A model generated the notes under the pieces. The model worked only from the letters and a program-made list of their open reading frames with translations. It was not told the origin of the DNA and searched no databases. From assembly GCA_905234575.1 (NCBI GenBank), contig CAJOIG010000029.1, forward strand, positions 1-11,823: 11,823 nucleotides of DNA. The letters run 5' to 3'. This stretch comes from an uncultured Oscillospiraceae bacterium. GTDB taxonomy: Bacteria > Bacillota > Clostridia > Oscillospirales > Oscillospiraceae. A program made the translations under genes and the position numbers. The number at the start of each line of letters is the position of its first letter. Within the stretch, counting starts at the first letter, position 1. Shown one piece after another: positions 1 to 4,788 of this stretch.

Positions 1-158
1 ATACCAATCCTTGATTGAAAACTGACACCGAGCAGCGAGGGAAAACGCCGCCAGACGAGGCGGAGGACGCAGGCGGGCTGACGCCCGTCAAGGACGACAA
101 CGAAGTATGGCGGTGTTTTAGCCGCTGCGAATGTCAGGTTTTAGTCGAGGATTGGTAT
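1..158. mobile_element. MITE-like inverted-repeat element
   Basis: A 158-base element bounded by 27-base imperfect inverted repeats at 1-27 and 132-158, which differ at only a few positions; both ends read ATACCAATCC outwards. Further nested inverted segments are GCAGCG (32-37) with CGCTGC (123-128), AAAACGCCGCCA (42-53) with a one-mismatch partner (108-119), and CGGGC (74-78) with GCCCG (83-87). The whole piece can therefore fold into one long hairpin. It holds no convincing gene. Size, terminal inverted repeats and lack of coding capacity fit a miniature inverted-repeat transposable element. The left flank lies outside the window, so a target duplication cannot be checked. A structured RNA gene or dispersed palindromic repeat is the alternative. 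Confidence 0.7.
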
Positions 159-191
159 CAGGGGTGCAAATAGGTGCATTCGTGAATAGAA

Positions 192-238
192 AGCCCAGCC
201 GCTAACCTGCTCGCCGTGAGCAAGAAAGCGACTGGGCT
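192..238 (-). terminator. Terminator-like hairpin after the flavin reductase gene
   Basis: An 11-base inverted repeat with one mismatch (192-202 with 228-238, AGCCCAG/CTGGGCT at its base) encloses a second small hairpin, TGCTC/GAGCA (208-212 and 218-222). Read on the minus strand it follows the stop of the flavin reductase gene and is trailed by a short T-rich stretch (TTTCTATTC). This fits an intrinsic terminator, although the structure is larger than usual and the T run is interrupted. Confidence 0.55.
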
Positions 239-251
239 CCTGTCATTCACA

Positions 252-815
252 TTATTTCAGCTTCAGTCCGTCTTTGAACGCTTCGCCGACTCTGCCGCCG
301 ACCTTGTAGTAACCATGGGTATAGGGGTCGAAGGAAATCGCCTCAAGGGAGTCGATGTCGATCTTGCCATCCTTCATGTTGGCCTCCTCGACCGAGGTTC
401 TCACAACCTTTCCGATCACGCCCAGCCCGGTTTCGTCACTCTGATACTCAACAAACTCACATTCAATGGCAACCGGCAGCTCATGGATGATCGGAGCATC
501 CACCAGTTCTGACTTTACAAAGGTCATGCCGGTTTTTTCAAATTTCTTCGGTTCTTTTCTGCCGCTGACCATACCGAACCAATCTGCCTCCACGACATGC
601 TTCGCATCGGCGAGGTGGATGACAAAGCCCTTCCGAGCCTTGATATTCTGTACGGTTTGATGCGTCTCTGTCAGGTTCAGCGCGACCATATCACGGTCGA
701 GCATGGTTCCCCAGGCAGCGTTCATAACATCCACGCTTCCGTCCTCGTTGAAGGTGGAAATGAGAAGGACGGGCATCGGGAAAATGGCTTCTGTGGTCTT
801 GATCTGCTGCTTCAT
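252..815 (-). CDS. Flavin reductase family protein (FMN-binding split barrel)
   Basis: A 187-residue cytoplasmic protein of the flavin reductase-like / DIM6-NTAB group, which binds FMN in a split barrel and typically passes electrons from NAD(P)H to flavin or a partner. The N-terminus (FPMPVLLISTFNEDGSVDVMNAAWG) has the usual P-x-P-V-x-x-x-S strand followed by the acidic turn. Then comes the N-L-T-x-T-x-Q-T-x-x-N-I segment that lines the flavin site in this family, and a C-terminal HGYYKVG. Length is normal. The start is supported by AGGAGG at 825-830, nine bases upstream. It is divergent from the HxlR regulator, a common pairing in which the regulator controls the reductase. The substrate is not evident. 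Base composition is more AT-rich than the genes to the right. Confidence 0.9.
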   Translation of the reverse strand: MKQQIKTTEAIFPMPVLLISTFNEDGSVDVMNAAWGTMLDRDMVALNLTETHQTVQNIKARKGFVIHLADAKHVVEADWFGMVSGRKEPKKFEKTGMTFVKSELVDAPIIHELPVAIECEFVEYQSDETGLGVIGKVVRTSVEEANMKDGKIDIDSLEAISFDPYTHGYYKVGGRVGEAFKDGLKLK

Positions 816-843
816 AGTCTGGTTCCTCCTGATTCATTTGCTA

Positions 844-872
844 TTGCGTTTTCACATGAATAATGGTATCAT
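844..872 (+). promoter_or_regulatory. Promoter of the HxlR regulator gene
   Basis: TTGCGT (844-849) and TATCAT (867-872) are spaced by 17 bases, with a TG two bases before the -10 box as in extended -10 promoters. The palindrome at 904-920 lies in the expected leader just downstream. Confidence 0.45.
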
Positions 873-891
873 AGAACCATCGAAATATCAA
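863..891 (-). promoter_or_regulatory. Promoter of the flavin reductase gene
   Basis: On the minus strand TTGATA (886-891) is followed after 17 bases by TACCAT (863-868), upstream of the flavin reductase start. The -10 box is imperfect. It overlaps the opposing promoter of the HxlR gene. Confidence 0.4.
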
Positions 892-903
892 GTACCTACA
901 CTG

Positions 904-920
904 ATGTAAGGTGCTTACAT
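904..920. promoter_or_regulatory. Palindromic operator, probable HxlR site
   Basis: ATGTAAG-GTG-CTTACAT is a perfect 7+3+7 palindrome between the regulator's promoter and its ribosome binding site. HxlR proteins are dimeric winged-helix regulators that bind such short palindromes in the shared region with a divergent target, so autoregulation and control of the flavin reductase are likely. Binding is inferred. Confidence 0.55.
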
Positions 921-930
921 GGAGGTAAGT

Positions 931-1263
931 ATGGATAAGAAAACAATCCGTGAGGCGGATTTCTATGAAACGGGATATAGCTACACGCTGTCTCTCATTT
1001 CTGGGAAATACAAACCCATCATTCTATACTGCCTGATGGAGTATGAACCTGTGCGGTTCAATGAGATGCAGAGATACCTGAAAAAGGTGGCGGACAAAAC
1101 ACTGAGCCAAAACCTGAAGGAGCTTGAAGCGGATGATCTCATCATTCGTAAGGTGATCGACCAGATTCCCCCGAGGGTAGAGTATTCCTTATCAGAGCGG
1201 GGACGCTCCCTTGTGAAGGTGCTTGACAAGCTGTGTGATTGGGGCAATGAAAACAGGACATAA
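931..1263 (+). CDS. HxlR family transcriptional regulator
   Basis: A 110-residue winged-helix DNA-binding protein of the HxlR (DUF24, MarR-like) family. Seen in the sequence are the family's opening region with I-S-G-K-Y-K-P-I-I-L, the recognition region (RFNEMQRYLKKVADKTLSQNL) and the wing with PPRVEYSLSERGRSL near the C-terminus. The start at 931 is chosen over an in-frame ATG at 919 because GGAGGT (921-926) sits just before 931 and because the 919 codon lies inside the operator palindrome. It is divergent from the flavin reductase gene, which it probably controls in response to a redox or electrophile signal. The usual N-terminal cysteine of the redox-sensing members is not obvious; one Cys is in ILYCL and one near the C-terminus. 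Confidence 0.93.
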   Translation: MDKKTIREADFYETGYSYTLSLISGKYKPIILYCLMEYEPVRFNEMQRYLKKVADKTLSQNLKELEADDLIIRKVIDQIPPRVEYSLSERGRSLVKVLDKLCDWGNENRT

Positions 1264-1282
1264 ATGAAAGCTCAGCAGGTCG

Positions 1283-1302
1283 CTTTCCTGGTCGTAGGAA
1301 AG
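1283..1302 (+). terminator. Small hairpin after the HxlR gene
   Basis: CTTTCCT (1283-1289) and AGGAAAG (1296-1302) form a perfect 7-base stem with a six-base loop shortly after the HxlR stop. There is no immediate T run; a GGGCTTTTGG follows about ten bases later. It may be a weak terminator or attenuator. Confidence 0.3.
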
Positions 1303-1334
1303 TTACCCACTGGGCTTTTGGATTTCGAGAGTGT

Positions 1335-1377
1335 AAATAAAGTAAGTGACGAGAAAGACGACTTACGCACTTTATTT
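1335..1377. promoter_or_regulatory. Bulged inverted repeat upstream of the metal-binding protein gene
   Basis: GTAAGT (1342-1347) pairs with ACTTAC (1361-1366), and outer AAATAAA (1335-1341) with TTTATTT (1371-1377), leaving a four-base bulge on the right arm. A possible weak promoter follows or overlaps it: TTTATT (1371-1376), 17 bases, TATATT (1394-1399). It could be an operator for a metal-responsive regulator or an RNA hairpin; the regulator is not in the window. Confidence 0.4.
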
Positions 1378-1446
1378 TTGCGTGAAAGTGCGGTATATTA
1401 CAGAAAGGACTTGAAGGAATTGATACAAGAAAAAGAGGATAAAGCT

Positions 1447-1698
1447 ATGATCAAAACAACGCTGATGATCGACGGGATGATGTGCGGCATGTGCGAGGCG
1501 CATATCAACGACGTGATCCGAAAGACGGTCCCCGGGGCGAAGAAGGTATCCGCCTCCCATGCGAAGGGAGAGGCCAGTTTTCTGACGGATGGGGCGATCG
1601 ATGAGATTCGCCTGAAGGAGGCCATTGCCGGGACGGGGTATACCTGCCTGTCCGTTTCCTCTGAACCTTATGAAAAGAAAGGGCTGTTCCGCCGATGA
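1447..1698 (+). CDS. HMA-domain metal-binding protein (copper chaperone-like)
   Basis: An 83-residue single-domain heavy-metal-associated protein. The ferredoxin-like HMA fold is shown by a first strand followed by the metal site M-M-C-G-M-C (Cys13 and Cys16), a helix (EAHINDVIRK), and the terminal G-T-G-Y strand region. The two cysteines would bind Cu(I) or a similar soft metal for delivery to a transporter or regulator. The reading frame is open back to 1264, but the start is placed at 1447 because AGAGGA lies about seven bases upstream and the HMA domain begins there; the preceding residues match nothing recognised. Its stop overlaps the ATG of the following methyltransferase remnant, suggesting the two were once one transcript. 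No metal transporter gene is nearby. Confidence 0.85.
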   Translation: MIKTTLMIDGMMCGMCEAHINDVIRKTVPGAKKVSASHAKGEASFLTDGAIDEIRLKEAIAGTGYTCLSVSSEPYEKKGLFRR

Positions 1699-1883
1699 AA
1701 AACCATATCGGAAAAATCACCGTGCAGGAAACGCGGATCATCCCGCTTTTTGCGCGGCTCCTATGATCCGAGCGGTTCCCGGAACTGTTTTCCGATCCGG
1801 AGGCGAGGCGCCTCTGCGAATCGCTGGACTATGACTTTGCCGAAACACGGAGAAAGATAGAGTCCCCGGCGTTGCCGTTCTGA
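1695..1883 (+). pseudogene. Remnant of an LCMT-type SAM-dependent methyltransferase
   Basis: Starting at the ATG overlapping the HMA stop, the frame reads a typical N-terminus of LCMT/O-methyltransferase-like proteins: a V-x-E-T-x-I-I-P-L-F-A-R motif, then SERFPELFSDPEARRL and DYDFAET. A TGA at 1764-1766 interrupts it between the ARLL and SERF segments. After about residue 56 the match ends and a second TGA stops it at 1881. The SAM-binding region (usually a V-x-x-G-C-G-L-D type loop) is absent. It is therefore a truncated, non-functional 5' end of a gene normally several times longer. It runs tail to tail into the LysR gene, whose end lies 13 bases further. Family recognition is from memory of the conserved N-terminus. 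Confidence 0.7.
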
Positions 1884-1896
1884 TGCATGGGAGCGT

Positions 1897-2784
1897 TCAC
1901 AGCGGGAAGGCCACGGCGTCCCGATACAGCGTTTTCAGAATCTCGATAAAGGCGGATACGCTCGGCCGGTCGTCCGTTTTGTGCGAGCAGAGAACGCAGG
2001 AAAAGGATTCCTCACAGTCATAGGGTATCCACGCGAACTGGCAGCTGTGATCGTTCAGAAACCCGGGAGCCAGACAGACGCCTCTTCCGGCCGCTATATT
2101 CGTGAGCGTCGTGTCGTGATCCGGGCTGTTGAAATAGCGGACCTTCCCAGAGCCGATCAATCGGTGCTGTACCGCCTTCAGAGCCGCGGGCGATCCGCCG
2201 CCCACCATCAGCGTGCGACCGTACAGGTCGTTTTCCGTGATGCGGTTTTTCTCCGCCAGGGGGTCGTCTCGGTTTGTAATAAGATAGATCCGGCTCTCAA
2301 ACAGGTCGTGGACGCGGATGCCGGGGATCTGCCGCGTCTGTTCCTTCAGAGCAAAGACGATATCCGCCTCCTTCCGGAGAAATGCCTCCATGCTGTTCTC
2401 GTACTGGAACACCGGAGCGATCTGGACGCCCGGCTCCCGTTCTGAGAAAAGCCGCATGGCTTCCGGCAGAAAGAAAACGGCCTGCCGGACCAGCAGGCAG
2501 ACGGAGATGCTGTCCCGATACTTTGCGCTGAAGTTCTGTCCCTGTTCGATGGCGCGTTTCAGATCCTCCCGCATGCCCGCCAGAAAGGCCACGAACTGGG
2601 CTCCGGCCGGCGTCAGTGCCGCGCCCTTGCCGCTCCGCTCAAAAATGGCAAAACCGATCTCCTCCTCCAGCAGCTTGATCTGATAGGAGAAGGTCGGCTG
2701 GCTGACGAACATATTGTCCGCCGCCCGGCTGAAGTTCAGCGTATGGGCAAGCTCGATGCAGTAGTCGATCTGTTTCGTGGTCAT
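1897..2784 (-). CDS. LysR family transcriptional regulator
   Basis: A 295-residue protein of normal LysR-type length. The N-terminal winged helix-turn-helix (about residues 1-60) shows the typical LNFSRAADNMFVSQPTFSYQ recognition segment and the L-T-P-A-G wing. It is followed by a linker helix and a C-terminal periplasmic-binding-protein-like effector domain from about residue 90 to the end. It is divergent from the flavodoxin-aldo/keto reductase pair, with a T-N11-A palindrome in the shared region, so it most likely activates or represses those two genes and itself. The effector is unknown. The upstream binding site for ribosomes is weak, with only GCGAGG before the ATG. Confidence 0.95.
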   Translation of the reverse strand: MTTKQIDYCIELAHTLNFSRAADNMFVSQPTFSYQIKLLEEEIGFAIFERSGKGAALTPAGAQFVAFLAGMREDLKRAIEQGQNFSAKYRDSISVCLLVRQAVFFLPEAMRLFSEREPGVQIAPVFQYENSMEAFLRKEADIVFALKEQTRQIPGIRVHDLFESRIYLITNRDDPLAEKNRITENDLYGRTLMVGGGSPAALKAVQHRLIGSGKVRYFNSPDHDTTLTNIAAGRGVCLAPGFLNDHSCQFAWIPYDCEESFSCVLCSHKTDDRPSVSAFIEILKTLYRDAVAFPL

Positions 2785-2796
2785 GGGGGCCTCGCT

Positions 2797-2811
2797 ATTT
2801 AAGAATTAAAT
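2797..2811. promoter_or_regulatory. LysR-type operator candidate (T-N11-A)
   Basis: ATTTA-N5-TAAAT is a 15-base interrupted palindrome containing the T-N11-A pattern known for LysR-type regulators. It lies between the divergent starts, about 20 bases upstream of the flavodoxin -35 box and just downstream of the LysR -10 box. That position suits activation of the flavodoxin operon with autorepression. Confidence 0.5.
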
Positions 2812-2813
2812 CA

Positions 2814-2843
2814 ATTATACAACATTTCGATTGGACTTTGCAA
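2814..2843 (-). promoter_or_regulatory. Promoter of the LysR gene
   Basis: On the minus strand TTGCAA (2838-2843) is followed after 18 bases by a perfect TATAAT (2814-2819). It overlaps the opposing flavodoxin promoter, so the two may compete. Confidence 0.5.
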
Positions 2844-2860
2844 TATATACCCAGTATAAT
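2831..2860 (+). promoter_or_regulatory. Promoter of the flavodoxin operon
   Basis: TTGGAC (2831-2836), 18 bases, then perfect TATAAT (2855-2860). This makes a transcript start near 2867 and argues against translation starting at the upstream TTG at 2838, which lies inside the promoter. Confidence 0.6.
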
Positions 2861-2894
2861 GAAGACATCAAAAACAGATTTGGGGGAAACGACC

Positions 2895-3416
2895 ATGGCC
2901 AAGACGTTGATCGCTTTTTTTTCGAGAGCGGATGAGAACTATTTCGGCGGCGCGATGCGCTATGTAAAGGTGGGCAACACGGAGATCGTCTGCAATACCA
3001 TAAAAGAGCTGATCCCGGCGGACAGCTTCAAGATCGAGATGATGGCCCCCTACTCCCCGGTGTACATGACCTGCATCGAGGAGGCCAAGCGTGACCTGCG
3101 GGCCAAGGCGCGGCCGGAGCTCGTCTCCCTGCCGGAGTCCATCGACGCGTATGACACCGTCGTGCTGGCCTACCCGAACTACTGGGGCACCATGCCCATG
3201 GCGGTGTTCACCTTCCTGGAGGCGTTCGATTTCTCCGGCAAGACGATCCTGCCCCTCTGCACGAACGAGGGCAGCGGCATGGGCGGCAGCGAGCGGGACA
3301 TCAAAAAGACCTGCCCCGGCGCGAACGTTAAGGCGGGACTCTCCGTCACCGGAAGCCAGGCGGTCAATTCCGCGGCCGGCGTAAAACGGTGGCTGTCCGC
3401 CAACGGACTGCTCTGA
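2895..3416 (+). CDS. Flavodoxin family protein
   Basis: A 173-residue soluble FMN electron carrier of the flavodoxin fold. The N-terminal strand and loop (TLIAFFSRADENYF) replace the classic T-x-T-G-x-T phosphate loop, as is common in this NADPH-dependent or long-loop flavodoxin subgroup. The central A-Y-P-N-Y-W-G-T-M-P-M segment lines the isoalloxazine, and C-T-N-E-G-S-G-M-G-G-S near the C-terminal third is also characteristic. The start at 2895 is set by GGGGGA upstream; an earlier TTG at 2838 lies in the promoter. It is followed after 14 bases by the Fe-S aldo/keto reductase, so the two are probably co-transcribed and may form an electron-transfer pair. Confidence 0.93.
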   Translation: MAKTLIAFFSRADENYFGGAMRYVKVGNTEIVCNTIKELIPADSFKIEMMAPYSPVYMTCIEEAKRDLRAKARPELVSLPESIDAYDTVVLAYPNYWGTMPMAVFTFLEAFDFSGKTILPLCTNEGSGMGGSERDIKKTCPGANVKAGLSVTGSQAVNSAAGVKRWLSANGLL

Positions 3417-3430
3417 ACAGGGGAGAGGAC

Positions 3431-4561
3431 ATGAAAGACAGCGTGTTTTTCCCGGAGATCCACGGGAATTTTGGATTTGGATGCATGCGCCTGCCGATGC
3501 AGGGCGGCCGGGTGGACTATGACGAGTTCTGCCGGATGGCGGACGTCTTCCTCGAAGCGGGCTTCAATTACTTTGATACGGCCCACGGCTATATCGGCGG
3601 CCAGTCCGAGACGGCCATCCGCGACTGCGTAGCGAAGCGGTATGACCGGAGCCGATTTCTTCTGGCAAACAAGCTCACGGATCCGTATTTCAAACGGCAG
3701 GAGGAAATCCGTCCCTTCTTCGAGCACCAGCTTGCCTGGTGCGGCGTGGACTACTTCGATTTCTACCTGATGCACGCGCAGGACAAGAACAACTATCCAA
3801 AGTTCCAGCGCTGCAAGGCGTATGAAACCGCCGGCGAGCTGAAGCGGGAAGGGAAGATCCGTCACCTGGGCATTTCGTTCCACGACAAGGCCGACGTGCT
3901 GGACAGGATCCTGACGGAGCATCCCGAGATCGAGATCGTGCAGATCCAGTTCAATTACGTGGACTACGAGGACGCCTCCGTGGAGAGCCGCAAGGTATAT
4001 GAGGTCTGCGAGAAGCACGGAAAGCCCGTCATCGTCATGGAGCCGGTGAAGGGCGGAAGTCTCGTGAACCTGCCCGCGGACGCGGACAGGATCCTGCGGG
4101 AACTGAACGGCGGCAGCAACGCCAGCTACGCCATTCGGTTTGCGGCGAGCTTTCCGAACATGGCGATGGTGCTCTCCGGAATGAGCGATATGGCGCAGAT
4201 GGAGGACAATATCGGCGCCATGCGGGATTCTGCGCCGCTGAACGAAGCGGAGATGGACGCGGTGCGACGGGTCTGCGATATTTTCAAGAGCCTGAACCTG
4301 ATCCCCTGCACCTCCTGCCGCTACTGCGTCGAGGAGAACGAATGCCCCAAGGGGATCCGCATCCCGGATATGTTCGCCTCCCTCAATGCGCACGAGGCCT
4401 TCCACAACTGGAACACGGGGTATTACTACGAGAGCGTCCTCATCGGCGGCGGTCACGGAAAGGCCTCCGACTGCATCCGCTGCGGAAAATGCGAGAAAGT
4501 CTGCCCGCAGCATCTGCCGATCCGGGAGCTGCTGAAGGACGTTGCGAGGACCTTTGAATGA
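3431..4561 (+). CDS. Aldo/keto reductase with C-terminal Fe-S ferredoxin-like domain
   Basis: A 376-residue oxidoreductase. Residues 1-280 form the aldo/keto reductase barrel with the catalytic tetrad visible as Asp49, Tyr54 (in F-D-T-A-H-G-Y), Lys81 and His115 (L-M-H-A-Q). The tail carries two cysteine clusters: Cys293, 296, 299 and 305 (C-x2-C-x2-C-x5-C-P), and Cys348, 351, 354 and 358 (C-x2-C-x2-C-x3-C-P), matching two 4Fe-4S sites. The start at 3431 follows GGGGAGAGG closely, and upstream in-frame residues overlap flavodoxin. The family reduces carbonyl compounds; the Fe-S tail suggests ferredoxin or flavodoxin as electron partner rather than, or as well as, NAD(P)H. The neighbouring flavodoxin supports this. 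The substrate is unknown. Confidence 0.95.
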   Translation: MKDSVFFPEIHGNFGFGCMRLPMQGGRVDYDEFCRMADVFLEAGFNYFDTAHGYIGGQSETAIRDCVAKRYDRSRFLLANKLTDPYFKRQEEIRPFFEHQLAWCGVDYFDFYLMHAQDKNNYPKFQRCKAYETAGELKREGKIRHLGISFHDKADVLDRILTEHPEIEIVQIQFNYVDYEDASVESRKVYEVCEKHGKPVIVMEPVKGGSLVNLPADADRILRELNGGSNASYAIRFAASFPNMAMVLSGMSDMAQMEDNIGAMRDSAPLNEAEMDAVRRVCDIFKSLNLIPCTSCRYCVEENECPKGIRIPDMFASLNAHEAFHNWNTGYYYESVLIGGGHGKASDCIRCGKCEKVCPQHLPIRELLKDVARTFE

Positions 4562-4582
4562 CACGAGGATGGGCCATGAATA

Positions 4583-4619
4583 GGGCCGGAGCCGGTCTGT
4601 GAACCGCTCCGGCCCTTTC
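4583..4619 (+). terminator. Intrinsic terminator after the aldo/keto reductase gene
   Basis: GGGCCGGAGC (4583-4592) pairs perfectly with GCTCCGGCCC (4606-4615), with GGT/ACC able to extend the stem across a one-base bulge. It begins about 20 bases after the stop. Only TTTC follows, so the U tract is short, but the stem is very stable. Confidence 0.75.
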
Positions 4620-4648
4620 GGTACGCGAAAAAGGAGCTCCGATCTCCC

Positions 4649-4677
4649 TTGATAATTATTGTTTCCGGTATTATCAT
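4649..4677 (+). promoter_or_regulatory. tex promoter with overlapping inverted repeat
   Basis: TTGATA (4649-4654), 17 bases, TATCAT (4672-4677). An inverted repeat TGATAAT (4650-4656) / ATTATCA (4670-4676) with a 13-base spacer covers both boxes, suggesting an operator or a chance symmetry of the boxes themselves. The predicted leader before tex is about 100 bases. Confidence 0.5.
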
Positions 4678-4788
4678 AGTTTTATTCATGAATCAACCAT
4701 GGCGAAAAGACCCGGCGGAAACGCGCCCGGACCTGCGGAGCACGCAGGAGAAGGTCGTTCCAGGCAGATAAAACGAGAGGACTGAACC

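Noticed and set aside
1264..1446. N-terminal extension of the metal-binding protein back to 1264
   Set aside because: The extra 61 residues match nothing, the HMA domain and a ribosome site begin at 1447, and the stretch contains inverted repeats typical of a leader.
1764..1766. TGA in the methyltransferase frame read as selenocysteine or tryptophan
   Set aside because: The position is not a catalytic cysteine, the frame ends at another TGA soon after without the SAM-binding region, and other genes here end normally at TGA.
3179..4564. A 461-codon minus-strand frame opposite flavodoxin and the aldo/keto reductase
   Set aside because: Antisense shadow of two clearly recognised genes, with no domain or ribosome site.
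4688..4771. A 27-codon frame in the tex leader
   Set aside because: No ribosome site, the start almost coincides with the predicted transcript start, and the composition is unremarkable.
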